64,000 nt of DNA from Pseudonocardia autotrophica (GTDB taxonomy: Bacteria; Actinomycetota; Actinomycetes; Mycobacteriales; Pseudonocardiaceae). Positions within the stretch are counted from its first letter, which is position 1, and every line of letters starts with the position of its first letter. Where the stretch lies: contig NZ_AP018920.1 of NCBI RefSeq assembly GCF_003945385.1, positions 2,790,001 to 2,854,000 on the forward strand, in the 5' to 3' direction. Both the position numbers and the translations under genes were made by a program. This document shows, piece after piece, positions 26,696 to 34,717 of the stretch. The notes beneath the pieces are model-generated. The model worked only from the letters and a program-made list of their open reading frames with translations. It had not been told where the DNA came from and searched no databases.

Positions 26696-27406
26696 GTGAC
26701 CGGGGAGCTGTCGGTTCCGGGTCGCAGGAGCACCGCCGAGGTCTACGAGGAGATCCGGACGATGATCCTGGAGAGCCGGATCGAGCCGGGGGAGCGGATC
26801 AACCTCGACGCGCTGGCCCGTGACCTGGGGGTGTCCCAGACGCCGGTCCGGGAGGCGGTGCGGCACCTGGAGGGCGACCATCTCGTCGTCCGCGCCGAAG
26901 AGGGCCGGGGCTACCGGACGACCGCGCTGCTCGATCGGGCCGGCCTGCGGGAACTGTTCGAGTTCCGCCTGCTCGTCGACCTGTGGGCGGTGCGCGCGGT
27001 GGCGGTGAACCGGCTGGCGAACCCGGCGGGCCGGCTCGCCCGCGAGGTCGACCGGTTCGAGCGTGCCGCGGTCGGCCTGGCCGACGTGCGACGGCTGCTG
27101 ATCACCCACGACACCACCTTCCACGGCGAGATCCTGGCCGCCTGCGGCAACGACGTCGCGCGGCGGGCCTACGCCGGGACACACGGCCACCTGCACGCGT
27201 TCCGCCTCTACTCGCCCGACATCGACGGTACGGCGACCGTGCGCGAGCACCGCGCGGTGCTGGAGGCGATCGCGGCGTGCGACCCGGACTCCGCAGAGGA
27301 GGCGATGCGCCGCCATCTCGTCGACGCGTTCCACCGGTTCGACGCCGCCTTCGCCGCCGGTGACCGTGCGCAGCTGCGGACACCCGGCCGGCAGAGCCTG
27401 TTCTGA
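26696..27406 (+). CDS. GntR-family regulator, FadR/FCD subgroup
   Basis: The 236-residue product has the GntR winged HTH (EEIRTMILESRIEPGERINL then DALARDLGVSQTPVREAVRH) and an all-helical FCD ligand domain with metal ligands in ITHDTTFHGEILAACGN and REHRAVLEAI...RRHL. GTG 26696 follows GAGAGGAGG. It ends the sugar-acid operon and is the likely repressor acting at the TCCTATAGGA palindrome before the first gene. FCD regulators usually bind organic acids, consistent with sugar-acid induction. Confidence 0.9.
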   Translation: MTGELSVPGRRSTAEVYEEIRTMILESRIEPGERINLDALARDLGVSQTPVREAVRHLEGDHLVVRAEEGRGYRTTALLDRAGLRELFEFRLLVDLWAVRAVAVNRLANPAGRLAREVDRFERAAVGLADVRRLLITHDTTFHGEILAACGNDVARRAYAGTHGHLHAFRLYSPDIDGTATVREHRAVLEAIAACDPDSAEEAMRRHLVDAFHRFDAAFAAGDRAQLRTPGRQSLF

Positions 27407-27441
27407 TACCGGCGTACCCGCCCGACGACCGGAGGACCACC

Positions 27442-27591
27442 ATGCACGACGAGCCGCAGACGGCACCCATCGCGGCGGGTGGCCCGCTCGCCCGCCGCGG
27501 CGCCGGGCCGGTGCCGCACCCGGTGCCGCCCCCGGCGGCGCCGCGTGAGCACCCGGTGCGAACACCGCGCAGCGGAGCGGGTGCCCGATGA
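27442..27591 (+). CDS. 49-residue Pro/Arg-rich leader ORF coupled to the quinone oxidoreductase
   Basis: ATG 27442 sits after GGAGG with good spacing. The frame runs 49 codons (starts MHDEPQTAPIAAGG) and its TGA overlaps the next ATG as ATGA. It is rich in Pro, Ala, Arg and Gly and has no recognised domain. The combination of strong Shine-Dalgarno and exact stop/start overlap suggests it is translated and coupled to the oxidoreductase. It may act only as a leader. Confidence 0.5.
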   Translation: MHDEPQTAPIAAGGPLARRGAGPVPHPVPPPAAPREHPVRTPRSGAGAR

Positions 27592-28580
27592 CCGGGTCAA
27601 CGGTCCGTGCCGTCCGGTTCCACGAGACCGGCGGCCCGGAGGTGCTGCGGATCGAGGACGTCGAGCTGCGCGACCCGGGCCCCGGCGAGGTCCGGATCCG
27701 GGTGCACGCGGTCGGACTGAACCGGTCCGAGGTGAACTTCCGGCGGGGCACCTACCTGGAGACCCCGGTACTGCCCGCCGGTCTCGGCAGCGAGTGCTCC
27801 GGGACGGTGCTCGCCACCGGACCGGACGCCGGGCCGTGGAGCCCCGGCGACGAGGTCTGCGTGATCCCGGCGTCGTCGCAGAACACGCACCCGGTGTACG
27901 CCGAGGAAGCGATCGTCGGGGCCGGGGCGCTGCTGGCCCGCCCACCCGGTCTCGACGACGCCGGTGCGGCCGCGGTCTGGATGCCGCTGCTGACGGTGTG
28001 GGGGATGACCCGGCACGCGGTGCGGCTGAGCGAGGGCGACCGGCTGCTGGTCACCGCTGCGGCGAACAGCATCGGCGCCGTGGCGCTGCAGGTGGCCCGG
28101 CATCTCGGCGTGCGGGCGGTGGCCGTGGTGCCGGACGGGCGGCACGTCGACGCGCTGCGCGCGGCCGGTGCCGACGAGGTGCTGACCGGGAGCCCGGACG
28201 CCGCCGGGCTGCGCGACGCGCTCGGTGGCGGCGCCGATCTGGTACTCGACGCCGAGGGCGGACCCGGGGTGGAACGCCTGGTCCGGGCCTGCGCCCCGGG
28301 GGCGGCCGTGATCGTGCACGGCGGGCTGTCGGGGGAGCCGACGCCGCTGCCCGCCGCCGGGTACGCGCCGGTGTGGCTGCGCCGCTTCCACGTCCGCGAG
28401 GTGGCGGGCGACCCGGCGGTGCTGGCCCGCGCGGTGGCGTTCGCGCGGGCCGGTCTGGCCGCGGGGACGCTGACCCCGCTGGTCGACCGGATCTTCGACC
28501 TGGCCGATGTCGCTGCCGCACACGATTACCTGGAGTCGCCGGATCGGGCACCGGGAAAGCCGGTGCTGCGGATCGGGTGA
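27588..28580 (+). CDS. Quinone oxidoreductase-type MDR protein (zinc-free)
   Basis: The 330-residue product is an NADPH-dependent reductase of the medium-chain dehydrogenase superfamily. It has VGLNRSEVNFRRGTYLETPV and the LPAGLGSECSGTV strand. The cofactor loop is LLVTAAANSIGAVALQVARH, with an NSIGAV variant of the usual GxGxxG. Typical zinc-ligand cysteines are absent, as in QOR/zeta-crystallin proteins. The start overlaps the stop of a 49-codon leader ORF. Substrate (quinone, enoyl or aldehyde) is not determined. Confidence 0.83.
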   Translation: MTGSTVRAVRFHETGGPEVLRIEDVELRDPGPGEVRIRVHAVGLNRSEVNFRRGTYLETPVLPAGLGSECSGTVLATGPDAGPWSPGDEVCVIPASSQNTHPVYAEEAIVGAGALLARPPGLDDAGAAAVWMPLLTVWGMTRHAVRLSEGDRLLVTAAANSIGAVALQVARHLGVRAVAVVPDGRHVDALRAAGADEVLTGSPDAAGLRDALGGGADLVLDAEGGPGVERLVRACAPGAAVIVHGGLSGEPTPLPAAGYAPVWLRRFHVREVAGDPAVLARAVAFARAGLAAGTLTPLVDRIFDLADVAAAHDYLESPDRAPGKPVLRIG

Positions 28581-28649
28581 GCCACCCTTCCGGGTGCGAA
28601 ACGGTCGATCGGCACGAGCGGGCCCGCGGCTGCGGCATAGGTTCGGCGC

Positions 28650-29489
28650 ATGGCGTCTTCCACCGCGAGTACCACCGCCGGCGCCCGGATCCGGCGGGTC
28701 GCTCTGGCCACCATCGGGATCGTCGTGCTGGTGTTCGCCGGGGCGTACCTCTGGGCCGGGGTGCTGTGGCTGACCGGCCTGCCGGAGAGTTCATGGCAGG
28801 TGACGGCGCTCGGGAACCTGGTCGCGTTCCTGCCGCCGCTGATCGTGCTCGCCCTGTGGCTCCGGTTCCGTGAGGGGCGCAGCCTCGCCGATCTCGGCTT
28901 CCGGGTGCCGCGCCCGGCGGCCGGGGTGCTCACCGGGGTGCTGGTCGCGGTCGTCCTGTTCATCGCGATGCAGGTGCTGGTCGGGATGCTCGCCCCGGCA
29001 CAGGGTGCCGACGACGACGGGTCGGGCCCGTTGTTCCCGGGCCTGCTCGCCGTGCTGGTGCTGCTGATGACCGTCGCGGTGCAGGCCTCCACCGAGGAGA
29101 TCCTGTTCCGCGGCTACCTGCTGCACGCCGTCCGGCGTGACCTGGGCACCTACGGGGCCGTCCTGTTCACCGCGGTGATCTTCGGCCTGTGCCACAGCCT
29201 GAACCCGGGGGTCACGGCCGCCTACGTGGTGAGCACCGCGGCGCTCGGGCTGCTGCTCGGTTTCCTGTCGCTGGGCCGGGGCGGGCTGTGGGTGGCGTGC
29301 GCCTTCCACACCGTGTGGAACCTGATCCCGGCGATCGTCACCGCCGGCTCCGAGCCGGGGGCGGGCAGCGGAACGTCCGGCTCGAACGCCGTCTGGGTGA
29401 CGGCCGGTGCGCTCCTGATGTTCGCCGCCGTCGCCGCCGTGGTGTACCACCGGCGCAGCCGCCGCGCCGCGGCCGTCCCGGCCGGCTGA
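28650..29489 (+). CDS. CPBP-family intramembrane glutamic endopeptidase
   Basis: The 279-residue product is a polytopic membrane protein of about eight segments with all CPBP (Rce1-like) motifs: STEEILFRGYLLHAV (paired Glu and Arg), FGLCHSLNPG (second-motif His) and CAFHTVWNLIP (third-motif His and Asn). It starts at ATG 28650 with only a weak upstream ribosome site. CPBP proteins in actinobacteria process prenylated or peptide substrates or act in immunity to bacteriocins. No bacteriocin gene is nearby. Confidence 0.88.
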   Translation: MASSTASTTAGARIRRVALATIGIVVLVFAGAYLWAGVLWLTGLPESSWQVTALGNLVAFLPPLIVLALWLRFREGRSLADLGFRVPRPAAGVLTGVLVAVVLFIAMQVLVGMLAPAQGADDDGSGPLFPGLLAVLVLLMTVAVQASTEEILFRGYLLHAVRRDLGTYGAVLFTAVIFGLCHSLNPGVTAAYVVSTAALGLLLGFLSLGRGGLWVACAFHTVWNLIPAIVTAGSEPGAGSGTSGSNAVWVTAGALLMFAAVAAVVYHRRSRRAAAVPAG

Positions 29490-29500
29490 CCGGGCGAGCC

Positions 29501-30490
29501 TCAGCCGGTGCCGACCAGGCTCGCGAACCGGTCCAGATCGACGTTCCCCCCGGAGACCGTCACCCCGATCCGCTTCCCGGCGAAGCGCTCCGGATCGGCG
29601 GCGATCGCCGCCCGCATCCCGCAGAAGGCCAGTACACCGGTCGGCTCGACGACCACCTTGTAGCGTGACGCGAACAGCGCCATCGCCGTGATCAGCGCGT
29701 CGTCCGGGACGGTCAGTACGTCCGTCACGTGCTCGGCGATGATCGGGAACGTCAGGTCGCCCAGGTGCCTGGTCGCGGCGCCGTCGGCGATCGTGCGGGG
29801 CTGCGGGATGCTGACGATCCGGCCGGCCCGCAGCGACTGCCTGCCGTCGTCGCTCGCCTCGGGTTCGACACCGAACACGGCGCAGCCCGGCGACAGCGCC
29901 TGCACCGCCAGCAGCGAGCCGGACAGCAGTCCGCCGCCGCCCAGGCAGACGAACAGCGCGTCCAGCGGGCCGTGGTCCTCCAGCAGTTCCAGCACCGCGG
30001 TGCCCTGCCCGGCGATCACGTGCGGGTGGTCGTAGGGCGGGACGAGGGTGAGCCCGCTGCGGTCGGCGAGCTCGGCCGCGATCACGGCCCGGTCCTCGGT
30101 GTAGCGGTCGTAGTGCACGATCCGGGCGCCGTAGCCGCGGGTGGCGGCGATCTTCGACGCGGGCGCGTCCTGCGGCATGACGATCGTCGCCGGGACCTCC
30201 TGCAGCTGCGCGGCGAGCGCGAGCGCCTGGGCGTGGTTGCCGGAGGAGTAGGCGACCACCCCGGCGCGGCGCCGGCCGGCGTCGAGCCGGGACAACGTGT
30301 GGAACGCGCCGCGGAACTTGAAGCTGCCGGTGCGCTGCAGGTTCTCCGCCTTGACCAGCACGGTGGCGCCGAGCTCGGCGTCGGTCAGGCGGGAGGTCAG
30401 TACCGGTGTGCGGTGGGCGGCGCCGTGCAGGATCTCCGCGGCGGCACGGACGTCGTCGGGGGTGGGACGGGCGTCGGGGGTGGTCGTCAC
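29501..30490 (-). CDS. PLP-dependent threonine/serine dehydratase-like enzyme
   Basis: The 329-residue product is a fold-type II PLP enzyme. The PLP-lysine is in AENLQRTGSFKFRGAFHTLS, SSGNHAQALALAAQ follows, and the phosphate-binding Gly loop is LFVCLGGGGLLSGSLLA. The C-terminal VTVSGGNVDLDRF is typical of threonine ammonia-lyase, threo-3-hydroxyaspartate dehydratase and serine racemase. No ACT regulatory domain is present, so it is the catabolic/short form. GTG 30490 is chosen because GGAAG lies upstream; a GTG at 30526 would add 12 residues. It converges on the CPBP gene. Confidence 0.85.
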   Translation of the reverse strand: MTTTPDARPTPDDVRAAAEILHGAAHRTPVLTSRLTDAELGATVLVKAENLQRTGSFKFRGAFHTLSRLDAGRRRAGVVAYSSGNHAQALALAAQLQEVPATIVMPQDAPASKIAATRGYGARIVHYDRYTEDRAVIAAELADRSGLTLVPPYDHPHVIAGQGTAVLELLEDHGPLDALFVCLGGGGLLSGSLLAVQALSPGCAVFGVEPEASDDGRQSLRAGRIVSIPQPRTIADGAATRHLGDLTFPIIAEHVTDVLTVPDDALITAMALFASRYKVVVEPTGVLAFCGMRAAIAADPERFAGKRIGVTVSGGNVDLDRFASLVGTG

Positions 30491-30559
30491 CGGGTCAGCT
30501 TCCGTCGCCCGCGTCGTCCGGTTCAAGCGGGTTCACGGTCGGGTGCGACACATGCCGAG

Positions 30560-33055
30560 TCACCGTCGCCGGCCGGTGCCGCGCCCCGGGACGGCGGTCC
30601 GTGGGTCCTCCGGCCAGGCGTGCTTCGGGTAGCGGCCGCGTAGCTCGGCCCGCACCTGCGGGTACCCGGTCGCCCAGAACGACGGCAGGTCCGCCGTCAC
30701 CGCCGCCGGCCGCCCGGCCGGTGACAGCAGGTGCAGCACGACCGGCACCCGGCCCCCGGCGACGGCCGGTGAACCGGTCCAACCGAACACCTCCTGCACC
30801 CGTACCGGCAACGCGGGGGCATCCCCCGAGTAGTCGAGCGCGATCCGCGACCCGGACGGCACGGCGAGGCGTTCCGGGGCGAGCTCGTCGATCCGCCCGG
30901 CGAGCCCGCCGACGTGCGCCGCCACATACGCACGCAGCGCCTGCCCGGCGTCGACCCGGGCGAGGTCGGCGCGCCGCCGCGCGGTCGCCAGCGGGCCGGC
31001 GAGCCAGCCGGCCGGGTCCTCCGCAGAGGCCAGCAGCGCCTCCTCGGTGACCTCCGGCCACGGGTCGCCGAGCACCCGGTGCAGGAACCCGAGGCGCTCC
31101 CGCAGCGACGACGCCGACGCCGTCCAGCGCAGCAGCCCGGTGCCCTCGGAGCGCAGCCCGGTGACCAGCGCGGCGCGCACCGCGTCACGTCCCGGGCGGG
31201 GATCGGGGCGTTCGGTGAGCACGATCGCGCCGAGCCGGTGCACCGAACGGGCGCGCACGTCACCGGCGTCCCAGGCCACCTCGGTCCCGGTGACGAGCAG
31301 CGCGGCACCGGCCCGCTCCGCGGTCTCCCGGTCGGTGGCGGCGGCCAGCCTGACCCGCCCGTGCACCTCACCGGGACGCCGGTCGGCGACGGCGACGGCG
31401 AGCCATTCGGCGTCGCGCAGCGGTCCCGGCGGCACCTCTACGGCGGTCCCGCCTGCCATCAGGTAGACCCCCGATCCGGCGTCCCGCCGCCGGGCGAGGC
31501 GCTCCGGGTGCGCGAGCCCGGTGACCAGCGCGACGAGCTCGGTCCCGGGCACCCGGTCCCGGTGCGGGCCGGTGCCGCCGGTGCGCTGCAGTGTCCTGGC
31601 CAGCCGGTCCCGCTCGCCGCGCCAGCGCCGCGCTCCCGGCGCCTCCCCGGAGCGCAGCCGGGCGAGCGCGGCGGCCAGGTCGTCGGCCGGGCCGGCGAGG
31701 GTGTCGTCGTCGAGCACCGCGACGATCCCCGCGACGTCCTGCGGGGCACCGGCGTCGACGCCGTCGAGCAGTGCCCTGGCCAGCCGCGGGTGCAGCCCGA
31801 GCGCGCCGATCCGGCGGCCGCGCGCGGTGACGTTCCCGCCGGCGTCGAGCGCGCCCAGCGCGGTCAGCACCGCCCGTCCGGCGGCCAGTGGGCCGGACGG
31901 CGGCTCGTCCCACCAGCGCAGCCCGCTGCCGTCCGGGGTGCCCCAGACGGCGAGGTCCAGCGCGAGCCCGGTCAGGTCGGCGATCCGGATCTCGGGCTCC
32001 GGGGCGTCCGCGAGGCCCTCGCCGTCGGGCCAGCACCGGTAGGCGGTTCCGGGTGCTTCGCGCCCGGCCCGGCCGGCCCGCTGGGTCGCGACCGCCCGGG
32101 ACACCCGGCGGGTGACCAGCCCGGCCAGTCCGCGCCGGTGGTCGACGTGCGGTACCCGGGTCAGCCCGGAGTCGACGACGGCCCGCACCCCGGGCACGGT
32201 CAGGCTGGACTCGGCGACGGCCGTCGACAGCACGATTCGCGGCCGCGGGCCCTCCCGCAGGGCGGCGTCCTGTTCGGACGCGGGCAGCCTGCCGTGCAGC
32301 GGCAGCACGTCGGCATCGAGATCGCGGCCGCGCAGCGCGGCCGCGACCCGGCCGATCTCCGCGACGCCGGGCAGGAACGCGAGCACGCTGCCGTGTTCGA
32401 GTGCGCGCACCGCGGTCCGCGCGACGGTGGCCTCGATCCGCTCGCCGCGCGCCGGCGGCACGTGCGTGAGCGCGACGTCGTAGGTCCGGGCGGCGACCTC
32501 CAGCACCGGTGCCGGGCCTGCGGTGCCGCCGAGCAGCGCGGCCGGCCGGGTGGCGTCGAGGGTCGCGGAGGTGGCGAGCAGCCGAAGATCGGGGCGCAGC
32601 CCGTCGCGGGCGTCGAGCAGCAGGGTGAGCAGCAGATCGGCGTCGAGATGGCGCTCGTGCACCTCGTCGAGCACCACCGTGGACACCCCGGCCAGCTCCG
32701 GATCGGCGGCCAGCCTGCGCAGCAGCAACCCGGAGGTCACCACCTCGACCCGGGTGTCCGGTCCGGTGCGGGAGTCGCCGCGGACCCGGTACCCGACGGT
32801 GCCACCGACCGGGGTGCCCAGCAGCGACGACATCCGGGCGGCCGCGGCGCGGGCGGCGACCCGGCGCGGTTCGGCGACCAGCACTCGTCCGGACGGGGCG
32901 GTGCCGGTGGGGAGCCCGGCCAGCGCGAGTGGCACCAGGGTGGTCTTGCCGGTGCCCGGCGGCGCCACGAGCACGCAGGAGCCGCGTTGGTCGAGCGCCC
33001 GCCGCAGGTCCTCGAGGACGGCGGCGACCGGGAGATCGGGCAGTGGGGGAACCAT
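30560..33055 (-). CDS. hrpB: ATP-dependent helicase HrpB
   Basis: The 831-residue product is a DEAH-box RNA helicase family member. Motifs are Walker A VAPPGTGKTTLVPL, Ia VAEPRRVAARAAA, II LDEVHERHLDADLLL, III ATSATLDA, V STAVAESSLTVPGV and VI QRAGRAGREAPG. A helicase-associated region and the HrpB C-terminal domain (RALRAYVAAHVGGLAGRIDE, then LLSPAGRPAAVTADLPSFW) complete it. Length is normal. ATG 33055 begins MVPPLPDLPVAAV. The role in bacteria is not well defined; loss is usually tolerated. Confidence 0.95.
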   Translation of the reverse strand: MVPPLPDLPVAAVLEDLRRALDQRGSCVLVAPPGTGKTTLVPLALAGLPTGTAPSGRVLVAEPRRVAARAAAARMSSLLGTPVGGTVGYRVRGDSRTGPDTRVEVVTSGLLLRRLAADPELAGVSTVVLDEVHERHLDADLLLTLLLDARDGLRPDLRLLATSATLDATRPAALLGGTAGPAPVLEVAARTYDVALTHVPPARGERIEATVARTAVRALEHGSVLAFLPGVAEIGRVAAALRGRDLDADVLPLHGRLPASEQDAALREGPRPRIVLSTAVAESSLTVPGVRAVVDSGLTRVPHVDHRRGLAGLVTRRVSRAVATQRAGRAGREAPGTAYRCWPDGEGLADAPEPEIRIADLTGLALDLAVWGTPDGSGLRWWDEPPSGPLAAGRAVLTALGALDAGGNVTARGRRIGALGLHPRLARALLDGVDAGAPQDVAGIVAVLDDDTLAGPADDLAAALARLRSGEAPGARRWRGERDRLARTLQRTGGTGPHRDRVPGTELVALVTGLAHPERLARRRDAGSGVYLMAGGTAVEVPPGPLRDAEWLAVAVADRRPGEVHGRVRLAAATDRETAERAGAALLVTGTEVAWDAGDVRARSVHRLGAIVLTERPDPRPGRDAVRAALVTGLRSEGTGLLRWTASASSLRERLGFLHRVLGDPWPEVTEEALLASAEDPAGWLAGPLATARRRADLARVDAGQALRAYVAAHVGGLAGRIDELAPERLAVPSGSRIALDYSGDAPALPVRVQEVFGWTGSPAVAGGRVPVVLHLLSPAGRPAAVTADLPSFWATGYPQVRAELRGRYPKHAWPEDPRTAVPGRGTGRRR

Positions 33056-33137
33056 CGCCCCCAGTATCGGCCCTCCGGTACCGACCTCTCGGTTCCGACT
33101 CCCCGGGACAGCCCCCGGAGGGCCCCCGGGGATTGCC

Positions 33138-33275
33138 TCAGCCGATTCCGACGAACGGCAGCACCAGCAGCGCGCCGACGGCCGACGCGAGCAGCGCGGT
33201 GATCGACAGGACGACCCAGGTCGGGATGCCCCGGTCGTCGAGGACCGCGGGGTGCGGGCGGTGCAGCAGCGTCAT
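33138..33275 (-). CDS. 45-residue single-span membrane protein
   Basis: ATG 33275 follows GGAGA by 7 nt and opens 45 codons ending in TGA at 33138. The first ~18 residues are soluble (MTLLHRPHPAVLDDRGIP) and the rest is one hydrophobic helix (VVLSITALLASAVGALLVL). Codons are GC3-rich like the neighbours. It is 82 bp upstream of hrpB on the same strand. I do not recognise it. The clean ribosome site and single membrane span support a real small gene. Confidence 0.6.
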   Translation of the reverse strand: MTLLHRPHPAVLDDRGIPTWVVLSITALLASAVGALLVLPFVGIG

Positions 33276-33365
33276 GTCAGGTCTCCGTCGACCGCGGTGG
33301 TGGGGCGGTGGCACGCCACCGCTCGGACGAACGTGATGTCGCGTACGGAGCAGTCGGTGTTAACA

Positions 33366-33477
33366 GTGGTCGTCGACCCCTGTGGTCGTCGACCCCTGTG
33401 GCCGTCGAACCCTGCGGTCGCCGACTTCGGTGGTCGCCGACTTCGGTGGTCGTGGAATTCAGTGGTCGTGGAACTCG
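33366..33477. repeat. Seven-unit 16-bp tandem repeat upstream of the acyl-CoA dehydrogenase pair
   Basis: Seven head-to-tail 16-bp units follow the pattern GTGGTCGTNGANNNNN. Units 1 and 2 are identical (GTGGTCGTCGACCCCT). Units 3-7 diverge at the 3' half (for example GTGGTCGCCGACTTCG and GTGGTCGTGGAATTCA). The array ends 61 bp before the acyl-CoA dehydrogenase ATG. A 16-bp period is not a multiple of three, so it is not a coding repeat. Candidate regulator-binding array; function unknown. Confidence 0.85.
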
Positions 33478-33538
33478 ATGACGACCGGAACTCGGCTACG
33501 TTCGGGGGTGACCGCGACGGAGCGTTCCCGGAGGTGCG

Positions 33539-34717
33539 ATGACCCCGCCCAGCACAGCTGCCGAGGTCGAGACGGCCGCCCGCGAGGTGGTCGGGAGGCA
33601 CGATCCGGGCACCGTGCCACGCGCGGAGCTGTTCGGCGCGCTCTACGACGCCGGGCTGGCCTGGGTGCACCATCCGGTGGGCCTGGGCGGGCTGGGGCTC
33701 TCCCGCGGCCTGCAGACGGTGGTCGACGGCGTCGTCACCGACGCGGGCGGCGACCGGATGTTCGCGGTCAACCCGATCGGCTACGGGATGGGTGCCCCCA
33801 CGGTCGTCGAGTACTGCGCCGATCGCGAGCTGGTCGCCCGCTGGCTGCGCCCGCTGGCGACCGGCGAGGAGATCTGGTGCCAGCTGTTCAGTGAGCCGGG
33901 CGCCGGGTCCGACGTCGCCGGGCTCACCACCAGCGCGGTCCCGGACGGTGACGGCTGGGTGATCAACGGCCAGAAGGTGTGGACGACGCTGGCGCACGTC
34001 GCCCGGTGGGGGATGCTGGTCGCCCGCACCGATCCCGACCTGCCCAAACACCGTGGCCTGACCTACTTCGTGATCGACATGACGCAGCCCGGTGTCGAGG
34101 TCCGGCCGCTGCGGCAGATGACCGGCCAGGCCGAGTTCAACGAGGTCTACCTGCACGACGCCCGGGTGCTCGACGCACACCGGCTCGGCGACGTCGGCGC
34201 CGGCTGGCGGGTCGCGATCACCACGCTGATGAACGAGCGGACCGCGATCGGCGGCGTCACCGGGCGCCGGAGCAGCGGCGTGATCGGCGAGGCGCTCGGC
34301 CTGTGGCGGGCCAACCCCGACCGGCAGACCGCGGTGCTGCGCGACCGGCTCGCCCGGCTCTGGACGCGCGCCGAGACCCACCGGCTCACGCTGGTCCGGG
34401 CCGGCCGGACGGCGACCGAGGGCCGCCCCGGCCCGGAGGGCTCGGTGTCCAAGCTGGTCGGCGCCGAGCTGAACCAGGACGTCTACGAGTTCTGCATGGA
34501 CCTGCTCGGGCCCGACGCGCTGCTCTACGACGACTACGAGATCCGGCCCGATCCCGGCTCCACCCTGCAGCAGCGGTTCCTCCGCTCGCGGGCGAACACC
34601 ATCGAGGGTGGCACCTCGGAGGTCATGCGGAACATCCTCGGCGAGCGGGTGCTGGGCCTGCCGGGCGAGCCGCGGTCCGACTCGGACCGCCCCTGGAAGG
34701 AGGTGCCCCGTGGCTGA
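33539..34717 (+). CDS. Acyl-CoA dehydrogenase, catalytic subunit of a heteromeric pair
   Basis: The 392-residue FAD enzyme introduces an alpha,beta double bond into an acyl-CoA. It has WCQLFSEPGAGSDVAGLTTSA (FAD/substrate loop), INGQKVWTT, and the C-terminal RANTIEGGTSEVMRNILGER with the catalytic Glu of TIEGGT. ATG 33539 follows GGAGG. The next gene overlaps by 8 nt and encodes a dehydrogenase-like protein lacking the catalytic Glu. This is the arrangement of two-subunit alpha2beta2 acyl-CoA dehydrogenases known for steroid side-chain CoA esters in actinobacteria. Actual substrate is unknown. Confidence 0.9.
   Translation: MTPPSTAAEVETAAREVVGRHDPGTVPRAELFGALYDAGLAWVHHPVGLGGLGLSRGLQTVVDGVVTDAGGDRMFAVNPIGYGMGAPTVVEYCADRELVARWLRPLATGEEIWCQLFSEPGAGSDVAGLTTSAVPDGDGWVINGQKVWTTLAHVARWGMLVARTDPDLPKHRGLTYFVIDMTQPGVEVRPLRQMTGQAEFNEVYLHDARVLDAHRLGDVGAGWRVAITTLMNERTAIGGVTGRRSSGVIGEALGLWRANPDRQTAVLRDRLARLWTRAETHRLTLVRAGRTATEGRPGPEGSVSKLVGAELNQDVYEFCMDLLGPDALLYDDYEIRPDPGSTLQQRFLRSRANTIEGGTSEVMRNILGERVLGLPGEPRSDSDRPWKEVPRG

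Noticed and set aside
33366..33477. CRISPR array
   Set aside because: Units are 16 bp, contiguous with no spacers, and no cas genes are present.
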